Positions 8,189 through 16,112 of a stretch of DNA of 64,000 bases are shown in pieces (position 1 is the stretch's first letter; each line of letters opens with the position of its first letter). A program made the position numbers and the translations under genes. This stretch comes from an uncultured Flavobacteriales bacterium (GTDB lineage: Bacteria > Bacteroidota > Bacteroidia > Flavobacteriales > Flavobacteriaceae): the NCBI GenBank assembly GCA_913058295.1, contig CAJXRD010000001.1, positions 1 to 64,000 of the forward strand, in the 5' to 3' direction. Below the pieces are notes generated by a model. That model did no database searches. It saw only the letters and a list, made by a program, of their open reading frames with translations, and was not told where the DNA came from.

Positions 8189-8578
8189 TTAAGTAGACTG
8201 ATTATTAAGCTGTTTAGAAAGATAGATTACTTCTGTAATTAAACTGATAGCATATGGCACAAAAAAGGCTGTAAACTCTATGGCTTGCATTTTGTCATCT
8301 GCCTTATAAGTAGGGTAGAAAACCAAAAAGAAAATTAAAAATTTTAAACCGCTTCCAGCCATAAAAACAAAGCCTGCTTGTGCAGAGTTTTTGCTTAATG
8401 TTTTTTCTACAGCAATTAAAACTATTGCAGCGAGCACATAGTTAAGTAAATAAGAAAGAATTATTTGATTTCCAAAAAGATCATTACAGGTAAAATGAAG
8501 TGCAATTAGATGCAGTCCAAAACTAATGGATAGCAACACTCCTAATACTAATAAAAATAGTAGACTTTTACGTTTCAT
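8189..8578 (-). CDS. Small four-helix membrane protein upstream of atpB (AtpI-position)
   Basis: A 129-residue protein with four hydrophobic segments (about residues 5-25, 40-60, 68-88 and 100-122) and little else. It lies between the AtpZ/AtpI-like gene and atpB, with only three bases to the upstream gene. I believe this is the flavobacterial family catalogued as DUF6168, but the name is from memory. Its place matches that of AtpI, which helps c-ring assembly in other bacteria; a role in ATP synthase assembly is inference from context only. Confidence 0.75.
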   Translation of the reverse strand: MKRKSLLFLLVLGVLLSISFGLHLIALHFTCNDLFGNQIILSYLLNYVLAAIVLIAVEKTLSKNSAQAGFVFMAGSGLKFLIFFLVFYPTYKADDKMQAIEFTAFFVPYAISLITEVIYLSKQLNNQST

Positions 8579-8581
8579 TAT

Positions 8582-8800
8582 TTATTTGTTTAATCGATTG
8601 GTTTGTTTAAGTACTAAAAATAATGAAATTGCAACACCTAGTAGAGTAAATATTATGGTATACATTTTTCCTTCGGGATTGTAATTAAGGTCCAGCCAAT
8701 TTCCCCCTTTAACAAATAAATAAATAATAGCGCCCATTTGGATTCCGATACCCGAAAGAATAGCCCATCGTTTTACTCCATTTTTACCCTTTTTAGACAT
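8582..8800 (-). CDS. AtpZ/AtpI-family ATP synthase accessory protein
   Basis: A 72-residue protein with two membrane helices (about 14-31 and 46-64). The first contains GIGIQMGAIIYLFVKGGNWLD and the loop has the DLNYNPEG element, which fits the AtpZ/AtpI group: small membrane proteins next to atp genes thought to help c-ring assembly or ion supply. It is tightly packed between bactofilin (three bases) and the following membrane protein (three bases), so co-transcription is very likely. Confidence 0.85.
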   Translation of the reverse strand: MSKKGKNGVKRWAILSGIGIQMGAIIYLFVKGGNWLDLNYNPEGKMYTIIFTLLGVAISLFLVLKQTNRLNK

Positions 8801-8803
8801 TTA

Positions 8804-9274
8804 TTAAGATTCCGTCTGTTGAGTGCTTTTAGACTCTATGTTTTGTTGACGATTGAAGAGGCTAGAGGAGTTTTCTTCTTTTTTAATCTCTTTTGTAAAA
8901 GAAGGAGTTTCTTTTTTTGAATCTTTCATTAAACAGGTTGCATTAAATGTTGCTCCTGGTTCAACTGCTAGTTTACCTACGGAAACTTCACCTTCTATAT
9001 GTGCAGAAGATTTAAGAGATAGTGTCCCTGAAATATTCAATGTTCCCTTTATATTTCCTTCAACATCCGCATTTTTACAACTTAGCGTACCTATAATTAC
9101 ACCGGTTTTACCAACAACTACCTTTGAAGGGGTTTTAACATTACCTTCTATTCTACCGTCAATTCTAAAATAACCATTCGAACTAATATCGCCTTTAATG
9201 TTAGTTCCATCATTAATTCTGTTTTGACCTGTCCCTGGATTTTCTTGATCTTTCTCTTTTTTATCTGAAAACAT
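8804..9274 (-). CDS. Bactofilin, polymer-forming cytoskeletal protein
   Basis: A 156-residue protein with a central right-handed beta-helix core (about residues 20-115) built of short glycine- and valine-rich repeats such as GYFRIDGRIEGNVKTPSKV, GVIIGTLSCKNADVEGNIKG and AHIEGEVSVG, flanked by charged, disordered ends. Bactofilins polymerise without nucleotide and organise cell-envelope machinery at the membrane. It lies 10 bp after sprE/porW and directly before the ATP synthase accessory genes. The C-terminal tail is rich in Lys, Glu and Ser. Confidence 0.93.
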   Translation of the reverse strand: MFSDKKEKDQENPGTGQNRINDGTNIKGDISSNGYFRIDGRIEGNVKTPSKVVVGKTGVIIGTLSCKNADVEGNIKGTLNISGTLSLKSSAHIEGEVSVGKLAVEPGATFNATCLMKDSKKETPSFTKEIKKEENSSSLFNRQQNIESKSTQQTES

Positions 9275-9284
9275 AAGATGTTAT

Positions 9285-11981
9285 TTATTGGTTTTCTCCT
9301 TTACTTCTAGAGTTATTTTTAGATTTAGATTTGTTAGTTGGTTTAGGATTTTGTTTATTTTGAGCGTTTATTTTCTTTTTTTCAATGGCTTTTTCCTTTT
9401 CCTTTAGGGTCATGGCTTTTTTTTCTTCCTTTTCTAAAGACATATTCACAAAATTATGATTTAAATAATCCTCAAGATTTTTATGAATCTGTACAATAGT
9501 ATAATTAGGGGATGAGATTTCGAAATAAGTGTTATTTACTTTAAATTTTTTCTCTTCCTTTAAAACTTCCGCAAAACCGCGACCTCCTAACCTTGAATTT
9601 AAACCATGGATAATTACAAATAAAGTGTCTGGATTATAATAATCTATTGATATGGACATATTATCATAACGATACCATTCAATTGCTTCGTTAAGCTTTT
9701 TTAATAATTCTTCGGCAGCTTCTCTGTCCTCTTTATTAAAGCTATAAACCACCTTCCATTTATCGCTTGCCTCGTCTGCTAAAAATGTTTTAGTAGCGAT
9801 TCTTGGCAATAAATTTTCGTAAAGGTTTTGCGCTTCTTTTCCTTCCTCTGAATTTGGATAATTTAAAGCTACAAAATTTAAAGCATTTTTATAGGCTTCA
9901 TATCCTTGTTGACGAGCTATAGCATCTGCTTTTAAAAGTTCGAATTTTGGAATAATTAAATTACCAAAATACAATGCAATATAGATGTCACATTTCTCAA
10001 TTACTTCTTGGTATTTAGAGTTTTCAAAATCTTTATATAATTCCCCATATTTATATTCGGGACTAGATTCATCTGTTGCTAGAATTGCACTAGGGTTTCT
10101 TAATATTTCAGCATAACGAGAGTCTGGGTACCTAGTAATAATTTCGTTTTTATACTGTGCTGCAGTGATTTCGTCTCCTTGAATTAAATATATTTTATGT
10201 AAAAAATAAAGGGTTGGCAGAACTAACCTCTTCTCTGGGTTAAAGGAAAGTAGTGTTTCTAACCTGTTCGTTGCCAAATCGTATTCTTTAAATTTTTCCT
10301 TGTAAATTAGTCCAAGTTGGTAATAGGCAAAATTTCTTTGTCTAGTTAAGCTGTCTATTACTTGTTCGTCTTTAGGAATTAAGGCAATATAAGTTTCTGG
10401 TTTAAATTGAATGCTCTCTGCTATTGGAACAGAGGCGTCTTCTTCTGGAAGATTTTCAATTTTGGATAATTTATTAGAAAGCCTCCAGTTATCTTCTAGG
10501 CTTCTATTTCCCCAACGTTTTGAAAATTCTTGCTTTCCAAAAGCAACTGTAGTTGGATTGTAAAAATAAAAAGTTCCTCCTGAAACTCCTGGCCCCTTAA
10601 TGTCGTTTCCATTAGAGTTAAAGAACTCTTTATTTTTAATATTTTCCTGTTTTTCTGCTAAATAGATAGAATCTTGAATAGCCTGTTGTTTTAAATTTGC
10701 AGTATATTCAGAAAAATAAGCATACTGCTGAGATTCACTCATATTAACCAGGCGTAAAATACTATCACTTTCGTATGCGACATCCTCATACAAAATTACA
10801 TCGTCTAAGTTTTCACGCTTCTTTTTAATACGTCTATATATTCTAGTTCCTTCATCAAGATTTGTTAAAGTACTATCATAGTATGCTCCGGCCATTTTAT
10901 ATTCTGTAAAATCAAAATATATTTCGGCTAGTGTTTGGTAATTTACAGATTGCATTTTTCTATCTTCCCGATAAGCCTGTAGTGATTTATTATAAAATTC
11001 TATAGCCAAATCGATACTATCATTTTTATTGTAATATTCCCCTATTTGGTTGTATATTTTATCTAGAAATGGTCGGTTTTCTCTATTCCTTTCCAGGTCA
11101 TATAGTAATTCTAAAAATGCTACTCGATCTTCTTTGGTAAAATCGAAATTTTTAGCTTTTTCAATATAAGCGTTAATCATATACACTCTCGGAGACTTTC
11201 TATTAAGTGCAATAACCTCGTCAAAAACTTGGTTAGCACTATCTTTTAATCCAAGAGTATTATATAATTGCCCAGTTATATATAAGTATCTTCCTTTTAA
11301 CTCATTGCTTTTTACGTTTTCTGAAGCTTGTTTTATATAAGGTAATGCTGTTTCTAAAGAGTCTAGATTGATAAAGGCCTGGGCAATAATTGCTGAAGCA
11401 TCTGCAAAATCTTCACTGCTTATTTCCTTTAGCTTAAACATCTTTTTAAGATTCTCAATAGCGACTTCTTCGTTATTAAGGCGAATATTTGTTTTAGCTT
11501 TCCAAACCTTTGCATGATTAATGCTATTAGATGTAGGATACTTATTTAGAATATAATTAAATGCATCTAGAGCTTGTATAAATCTCGTGTCGTAATAACG
11601 TGCCTTTCCTAATAAAATATAAGATTCGTCTATTTGTGAGTTGTATTCTTTACCATCCACATAAACGGAGTGTTTTTGGATTGCTTTTGTTGCTTTTTCT
11701 TCAGCGACATTAAAATTTGGGTTTTTCTTTTGTCCGGGGAGATTTAAATCATCATCTAACTCAATTCTTTCAATGGGCAAGATTTCCCAAAAATCATCTC
11801 TATATCCTCTCTCTACTTCTTCTTTTCCAATGTCGAAAGCAAGATTCCCATTATACAATGCATTATACTTTGCAAATACTGCGTGGCTATTTCTGCTTAA
11901 AAAAGTGTTCTTTTTACGTGAACAGGCCGCCAAAAACAGGACAGCCATTAATAAAATTGTAGTTTTTATGATCCCCTTCAA
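9285..11981 (-). CDS. sprE: SprE/PorW-type T9SS and gliding-motility lipoprotein with TPR repeats
   Basis: An 898-residue protein. The start is a TTG at 11981; it gives a lipoprotein signal peptide KGIIKTTILLMAVLFLAAC with the lipobox Cys near residue 20. The body is rich in helical tetratricopeptide-like repeats (for example ALDAFNYILNKYPTSN near residue 135 and AYYQLGLIYKEKFKEYDLA near 550). The C-terminal third has a non-repeat domain and the end is a Lys/Asn-rich tail. N-terminal sequence (SRNSHAVFAKYNALYNGNLA) and size match the periplasmic SprE/PorW lipoprotein needed for type IX secretion and gliding. Two T9SS cargo genes occur elsewhere in this window. Confidence 0.85.
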   Translation of the reverse strand: MKGIIKTTILLMAVLFLAACSRKKNTFLSRNSHAVFAKYNALYNGNLAFDIGKEEVERGYRDDFWEILPIERIELDDDLNLPGQKKNPNFNVAEEKATKAIQKHSVYVDGKEYNSQIDESYILLGKARYYDTRFIQALDAFNYILNKYPTSNSINHAKVWKAKTNIRLNNEEVAIENLKKMFKLKEISSEDFADASAIIAQAFINLDSLETALPYIKQASENVKSNELKGRYLYITGQLYNTLGLKDSANQVFDEVIALNRKSPRVYMINAYIEKAKNFDFTKEDRVAFLELLYDLERNRENRPFLDKIYNQIGEYYNKNDSIDLAIEFYNKSLQAYREDRKMQSVNYQTLAEIYFDFTEYKMAGAYYDSTLTNLDEGTRIYRRIKKKRENLDDVILYEDVAYESDSILRLVNMSESQQYAYFSEYTANLKQQAIQDSIYLAEKQENIKNKEFFNSNGNDIKGPGVSGGTFYFYNPTTVAFGKQEFSKRWGNRSLEDNWRLSNKLSKIENLPEEDASVPIAESIQFKPETYIALIPKDEQVIDSLTRQRNFAYYQLGLIYKEKFKEYDLATNRLETLLSFNPEKRLVLPTLYFLHKIYLIQGDEITAAQYKNEIITRYPDSRYAEILRNPSAILATDESSPEYKYGELYKDFENSKYQEVIEKCDIYIALYFGNLIIPKFELLKADAIARQQGYEAYKNALNFVALNYPNSEEGKEAQNLYENLLPRIATKTFLADEASDKWKVVYSFNKEDREAAEELLKKLNEAIEWYRYDNMSISIDYYNPDTLFVIIHGLNSRLGGRGFAEVLKEEKKFKVNNTYFEISSPNYTIVQIHKNLEDYLNHNFVNMSLEKEEKKAMTLKEKEKAIEKKKINAQNKQNPKPTNKSKSKNNSRSKGENQ

Positions 11982-12192
11982 AATATGAATTGTTTTATAT
12001 AATACTGAAACTTAAAAGCTTCGTGTTTAGTATGTCTACTTAAAAAGTAAGCGTAAAAATACGGTTCTTTTTAAAAATTATCCTGTAATTCTAACAAAAG
12101 TTGGAATCAAAAAAAATATAATGCTGTAGTTAATAAATGTAAAAAAATATTTATTAAGAACCTAAGGTGTTTTTTAATCCTCAATTCCTTTG

Positions 12193-12200
12193 TATTTTTG
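12193..12200 (+). promoter_or_regulatory. TATTTTTG -7 box upstream of the ferredoxin gene
   Basis: Exact TAnnTTTG match, 17 bp before the ATG at 12217, in a 235-bp gap between divergent genes. Confidence 0.6.
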
Positions 12201-12216
12201 CAAAAATTTTAAATAA

Positions 12217-12519
12217 ATGAGCATCAAAAGTCAAAACGAAAAGGTTGATTTAATAATCAAAGTAGATGATGAGATTCATCAAATAAATATGTCTCCTAAA
12301 GAGTCTGTTTTAGATGCTGCATTAAAAAATGATGTGGATGCGCCTTATTCGTGTCAAGGGGGTGTTTGTTCGTCATGTATTGCTCGAATTATTGAAGGAA
12401 AAGCAGTAATGGGACAAAACCAAATTCTTACCGATTCCGAAATTGCTGAGGGCCTTATATTAACTTGCCAAGCTCATCCCACTACACCAGTACTGAGTAT
12501 AGATTATGATGATGTTTAG
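12217..12519 (+). CDS. 2Fe-2S plant-type ferredoxin
   Basis: A 100-residue single-domain ferredoxin. The iron-sulfur ligands are visible as YSCQGGVCSSC (C-x4-C-x2-C, about residues 47-54) and the distant Cys in LTCQAHP (about residue 85). The sequence is closest in feel to the C-terminal ferredoxin domain of PaaE-type reductases, but no reductase domain is attached. It would carry electrons in the cytoplasm for an unidentified partner. It is a single-gene unit whose 3' end overlaps the convergent glycosyltransferase gene by four bases. Confidence 0.93.
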   Translation: MSIKSQNEKVDLIIKVDDEIHQINMSPKESVLDAALKNDVDAPYSCQGGVCSSCIARIIEGKAVMGQNQILTDSEIAEGLILTCQAHPTTPVLSIDYDDV

Positions 12520-13547
12520 AGTATTTCTAAAATTTTAGCACTAACCGTTTTTGATAAAATAGTTTTCATTGCATTTTCATATCCCTCTGGGTATTTATTA
12601 CCATAAATTGACGTGGGAATAAATGGATATTTAATTCGGTCTGCTACCAAATTATTTTCAGAAATTTGTCCAAAGGGAGCAAATCCTGCATAGGGATGTG
12701 TTACTCCCCAAATAGAAATTACTGGGACCCCATACATTGCTGCTAAATGTCCATTACCACTATCCATAGAAAGCATTATATCTAAATTAGAAATTAAGGC
12801 AAGTTCTTCCTTAAAACTCAATACTCTCGCAACACTAGAAACTGTTGAAAATTCCTCTGCTATCTTTTTAAGTTTTAAAGTTTCTTCATTTCCTCCTCCA
12901 AAAAGTAATATGCTGTACAAACCTGTTTTATCTAATTCAAGAATGACTTCCCGCATTAATTCTAATGGATACATTTTACTATCATGTGCAGCAAAAGGCG
13001 CAATACCAATTATTTTTTTGGGAGAAGATCCAACTAGGTTTTGGAATTTTTGAGTAAATGCTTTTCTTGGAAGTGCATTTCCTGTTTTTATATCTAGAGG
13101 AAATCCAAGTTTATAAAAAACATCCGCATAACGTTGGTGTGTAGTCTTTAGTTGTCGAAACTCTTTATTTGTTTCTCGAGTAAGTGCCTTTTTTTCTGAA
13201 CGGCCTTTGTCAATGGTTGCGGTTTTAACTCCTATTATTCTAAGGTAATTAGTGATGACTTTTGATCGAATTACATTGTGTAAATCGGCAACTGCATCAA
13301 TTCCTAATTCCTTTGCTTCTTTTGCTAGTTTTACTAAACCAATTCCTTTGTGTTTCCCATAAACATCTGCTTCTAAAAAATTTAGATTCGGTATGTCTTC
13401 AAAAAAAGGCTTGAAAAAAGCACGAGAAAGTACCGTTAGTTTTACTTCTGGATAGGCTTGAGAAAATGATTGCAACACAGGAACTGCCATTGCTACATCT
13501 CCCATGGCCGATAGTCTAATTACAAGTATGTGAGTTGGCAGTTTCAT
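12516..13547 (-). CDS. Glycosyltransferase family 9 (heptosyltransferase-like)
   Basis: A 343-residue protein starting with ILVIRLSAMGDVAMAVPVL, the N-terminal phosphate-type loop of GT9 enzymes, with the second-domain motifs APFAAHDSKMYPLELM and SMDSGNGHLAAMYGVPVISIWGVTHP (DSGxxHLAA is the donor-site motif). GT9 enzymes add heptose or related sugars to the lipid A core of lipopolysaccharide at the inner face of the membrane. The gene follows the DUF4254-type gene by 34 bp and is probably in one operon with it. Confidence 0.92.
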   Translation of the reverse strand: MKLPTHILVIRLSAMGDVAMAVPVLQSFSQAYPEVKLTVLSRAFFKPFFEDIPNLNFLEADVYGKHKGIGLVKLAKEAKELGIDAVADLHNVIRSKVITNYLRIIGVKTATIDKGRSEKKALTRETNKEFRQLKTTHQRYADVFYKLGFPLDIKTGNALPRKAFTQKFQNLVGSSPKKIIGIAPFAAHDSKMYPLELMREVILELDKTGLYSILLFGGGNEETLKLKKIAEEFSTVSSVARVLSFKEELALISNLDIMLSMDSGNGHLAAMYGVPVISIWGVTHPYAGFAPFGQISENNLVADRIKYPFIPTSIYGNKYPEGYENAMKTILSKTVSAKILEIL

Positions 13548-13581
13548 AAAAATAAGGATCTCCTATTTGATTTGAGTATCT

Positions 13582-14190
13582 TTATTTTTCCCCTCGTAAC
13601 ACAGGGTTTAACTCATCATCATTATACATTTTCATTTGCTTATACACTTTCATATACTTGTTTCCTTTAGAAATATCACCAAGTAATTGATCAATAGCTG
13701 TGCTTAAATCAACTCTTTGTTCTAACAATATATTTAGCTTTGTTTGACAAGCATTTCTATGTTCTTCAGAAGCGTTTTCTCTAGTTGCTTCTTCATTCAT
13801 ATGATATACTTTTAATGCCAAAATTGAAAGTCTATCCACTCCCCATGCTGGGCTTTCGGTATTAATTGTTGCGTTTTCTACAACAGTGGCTCCTTTATAT
13901 TTCTCTAAAAAATAACTGTCTACGTATTCTACCATATCTGTTCGATCTTGATTAGAAGCATCGATTAGGCGCTTTAAAGAAAGTGCACTTACCGGATCAA
14001 TATTTGGGTCACGGATTATATCTTCATAATGCCATTGTACCGTATCTATCCAACATTTTCTGTATAACAAATGTGCTAACAAATGTGTTTCATCGCTATA
14101 AGGATTATTAAAAGATTGGTCCACGCTGTCAATTTCATGGTATTTATCTATAACTTCTTTAAAAATGGTATTTGCTTTTTCTGAAAACAT
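13582..14190 (-). CDS. DUF4254-family protein
   Basis: A 202-residue soluble, mainly helical protein with many conserved aromatic and acidic residues (NPYSDETHLLAHLLYRKCWIDTVQWHYED near residues 25-55, and the NRDTDMVEYVD-like SNQDRTDMVEYVD near 80). I recognise it as the DUF4254 family, which is common in Bacteroidetes next to GT9 heptosyltransferase genes, as here. No catalytic motif is evident. A role in lipopolysaccharide core synthesis is inferred from the neighbour only. Confidence 0.8.
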   Translation of the reverse strand: MFSEKANTIFKEVIDKYHEIDSVDQSFNNPYSDETHLLAHLLYRKCWIDTVQWHYEDIIRDPNIDPVSALSLKRLIDASNQDRTDMVEYVDSYFLEKYKGATVVENATINTESPAWGVDRLSILALKVYHMNEEATRENASEEHRNACQTKLNILLEQRVDLSTAIDQLLGDISKGNKYMKVYKQMKMYNDDELNPVLRGEK

Positions 14191-14227
14191 AATTTTTATT
14201 ATTTAATAGTATTACTTATTCTGTGTT

Positions 14228-14303
14228 CCCTGAGTGATTTCTATTTTTAGAAATTGTATCGAAGGTTTTTTTATTTAGGTCACTTCGATTAGCTCAGTGA
14301 CCT
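14228..14303. repeat. REP-like intergenic element
   Basis: Starts with CCCTGAGTGAT, has a middle ATTGTATCGAAGG, and ends with an 8-bp hairpin AGGTCACT (14277-14284) and AGTGACCT (14296-14303). This resembles a degenerate copy of a CCTGAG...TTCGA...CTCAGTGACC element that I recall as widespread between genes in Flavobacteriaceae. A shorter relative lies at 52573-52592. Confidence 0.5.
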
Positions 14304-14393
14304 TGCTTATTATTATTTTTCTAAAATGTGTAAATATTCTGTTGTATTATCGGTTTTTTAATTTCTATTTTCGGTTTTATCTGCTTTAAATCG

Positions 14394-14869
14394 CTAGTAT
14401 TTTGTGGTTTTTAAATCATATTTCCCGAATCGTTTCATTTTTTCTTTAACCGTTTCAGGTGTCATTAAGCCTTCCTTGTTGTAACTTAAAAAGTTATATT
14501 TAAATTGTGCGTTTTTCAACAATTCCGTAAACGAATCAAGCACTTTTCTCTTTTTACAATAGTTACTTCTATAGTACTCTCCTAAACCAGTTTTTCCCTT
14601 AGGTACAAAGGTATCAAATTTTGCAATAGTATTTAGAATATGATAATTCGCGCCATATTGCCAATATAATTTCGGTTTAATACTAAACTATAATATTCAA
14701 AATCTTTCGAAATAATTTATTTTACATTTGGCTTAAATGCACGTCCAACAGTTCCTGTTCTAGCGAATAAATTGCGAAACACTTTGTCGTTTAAATCCTT
14801 TCCCACAACACTTGTTATCGTTTTTGAAATAAAAGAAGATAGTCTATTTTTAGAGTCTATATAATTCAT
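14394..14869 (-). pseudogene. D12-class N6-adenine DNA methyltransferase relic
   Basis: From the ATG at 14869 the frame reads MNYIDSKNRLSSF, then VFRNLFARTGTVGRAFK, a damaged form of the SAM-binding motif F(A/C)DLFAGTG. It hits a TAA at 14717-14719 but continues recognisably as DFEYYSLVLNRNYIGN. The C-terminal part of the same family then follows in a different frame down to a TAG at 14394: QYGANYHILNTIAKFDTFVP, KGKTGLGEYYRSNYCKKR and NFLSYNKEGLMTPETV. The central part, about 150 residues with the DPPY-type catalytic motif, is missing. So there is one nonsense change, one large deletion with a frame change, and a mutated SAM motif: the enzyme is dead. No restriction endonuclease gene is left beside it. 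Confidence 0.82.
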
Positions 14870-14909
14870 CGATTAAGCTAGATTAAATCGCTATGCTTTT
14901 CGGTTTGGT

Positions 14910-15833
14910 TCATAAAAACATTACTAGTATAGGTAATGTAATAAGTATCCATAATAAAATTTCTTTCAGCCAATATTTGGGAATATTTTCTATAAAATTG
15001 GTAGTTAAAATTGCTAATGGAGCCATAATATATAAAAATTCAGCGCCATTTTTAGATGGAATAAATAAAATAGTCGTAACACTTATTAAAAGAATTATTA
15101 TTAGTGAAAATGAATTCGACTTCTCCATTAATCTAATTTCTGAAAAATTAATTACCTTCTGAATTGTAGTCCAAATTAAAAGTAATGTTATAAACGAAAT
15201 TGGGATAATAAGTGATAATGAATTATAGTTCTGAAAATCTAAACTCAGGCTTGTATCAATATCTAAAAACCATAAAAAAGAATTGGTTTGTACTACTTTT
15301 ATTGCCGTTAAAATTATTGTTACAGCTAAAAACCCAACAAACGGAATAAGTGTTAGTTTATAGTTTTTTGACCCTATTTGAAAAATTGCAACGAATAACA
15401 CCATAAAAAATAGAATACACCAAAAATAAAAAAGGGAAGCTATTGTAATCCAAATGGATGCATCCAATATCTTTTTCTCCATATTAAGCCCTGAGTTTAA
15501 ACTCATGATCCGCCTAAATGCAAATAATAAAAAGAGGTTTGGAGTAATGACATTTGATTGAAAGAAAACTTCTGGAAAAAGCAATATAAAACATCCAAAG
15601 GAAAGTATTGAATAGGTGTTTATTCCTGTTAGCTTGTTTTTTCTAATAATAAAATTTAAAAGAAATACAGAAAACAAGACAATGAATATTAAAACGGACT
15701 GTATATTAAAAAATGAACTCGCTGTAATTTGCTCATTAACTAGTAAAAACCAATAAAACCATCCTAAAATGATATAAATACTCACTATAATAAAATTAAT
15801 AGGTTTAGATTTACTAAAAAAGCTTGTGAGCAT
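14910..15833 (-). CDS. Polytopic membrane protein of unknown function (DUF6427-type)
   Basis: A 307-residue protein made almost entirely of hydrophobic segments, about nine or ten membrane helices, with short loops. It has no recognisable catalytic motif. I think it belongs to a flavobacterial family catalogued as DUF6427, which is found next to a small membrane protein and purD, as here; this label is from memory. It starts 39 bp from the divergent small gene at 15873. Confidence 0.7.
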   Translation of the reverse strand: MLTSFFSKSKPINFIIVSIYIILGWFYWFLLVNEQITASSFFNIQSVLIFIVLFSVFLLNFIIRKNKLTGINTYSILSFGCFILLFPEVFFQSNVITPNLFLLFAFRRIMSLNSGLNMEKKILDASIWITIASLFYFWCILFFMVLFVAIFQIGSKNYKLTLIPFVGFLAVTIILTAIKVVQTNSFLWFLDIDTSLSLDFQNYNSLSLIIPISFITLLLIWTTIQKVINFSEIRLMEKSNSFSLIIILLISVTTILFIPSKNGAEFLYIMAPLAILTTNFIENIPKYWLKEILLWILITLPILVMFL

Positions 15834-15846
15834 ACTACTAAATTTA

Positions 15847-15854
15847 TATTTTTG
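15847..15854 (+). promoter_or_regulatory. TATTTTTG -7 box upstream of the 79-residue gene
   Basis: Exact TAnnTTTG match about 19 bp before the ATG at 15873. It overlaps a TTG that would be an earlier start in frame, which argues for the ATG as the true start. Confidence 0.6.
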
Positions 15855-15872
15855 CTGTTAAATTATAAAGAT

Positions 15873-16112
15873 ATGACTTGGACAGGATTTTTTGAAGGAA
15901 TTGAAACAATTTTTGTTGATTATGCCTTTTTACCTTATGATGCATTAAGAGAGCTTGAACCTTCAAATTGGTTTGGAGCAAATACAGTGTCATGGATATT
16001 TATGATTATATGTGCAATAGCAATGGTGTATTGGATTGGACAACTTAAAAAATACGATGCAATAGAGGGTAGTGATGACAAAAGTATCAAAGCTCACGAA
16101 TATTTAGGATAA
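15873..16112 (+). CDS. Small conserved flavobacterial membrane protein (DUF6341-type)
   Basis: A 79-residue protein from the ATG at 15873. It begins MTWTGFFEGIETIFVDYAFLPYDALRELE in two runs, has a WFGANTVSWIF segment and one membrane helix (about residues 38-58), and ends with a short charged tail. I believe it is the family listed as DUF6341, usually next to purD; the name is from memory. Function is unknown. Its 3' end overlaps the convergent purD by nine bases. Confidence 0.75.
   Translation: MTWTGFFEGIETIFVDYAFLPYDALRELEPSNWFGANTVSWIFMIICAIAMVYWIGQLKKYDAIEGSDDKSIKAHEYLG

Noticed and set aside
12000-12216. Possible small RNA in the gap between sprE/porW and the ferredoxin gene.
   Set aside because: Only a promoter box for the ferredoxin gene is visible; no stable hairpin with a T-tract was found.
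14893-15162. A plus-strand frame of 89 codons opposite the DUF6427-type membrane gene.
   Set aside because: It lies fully within a membrane-protein gene and its sequence looks like a reverse-frame artefact.
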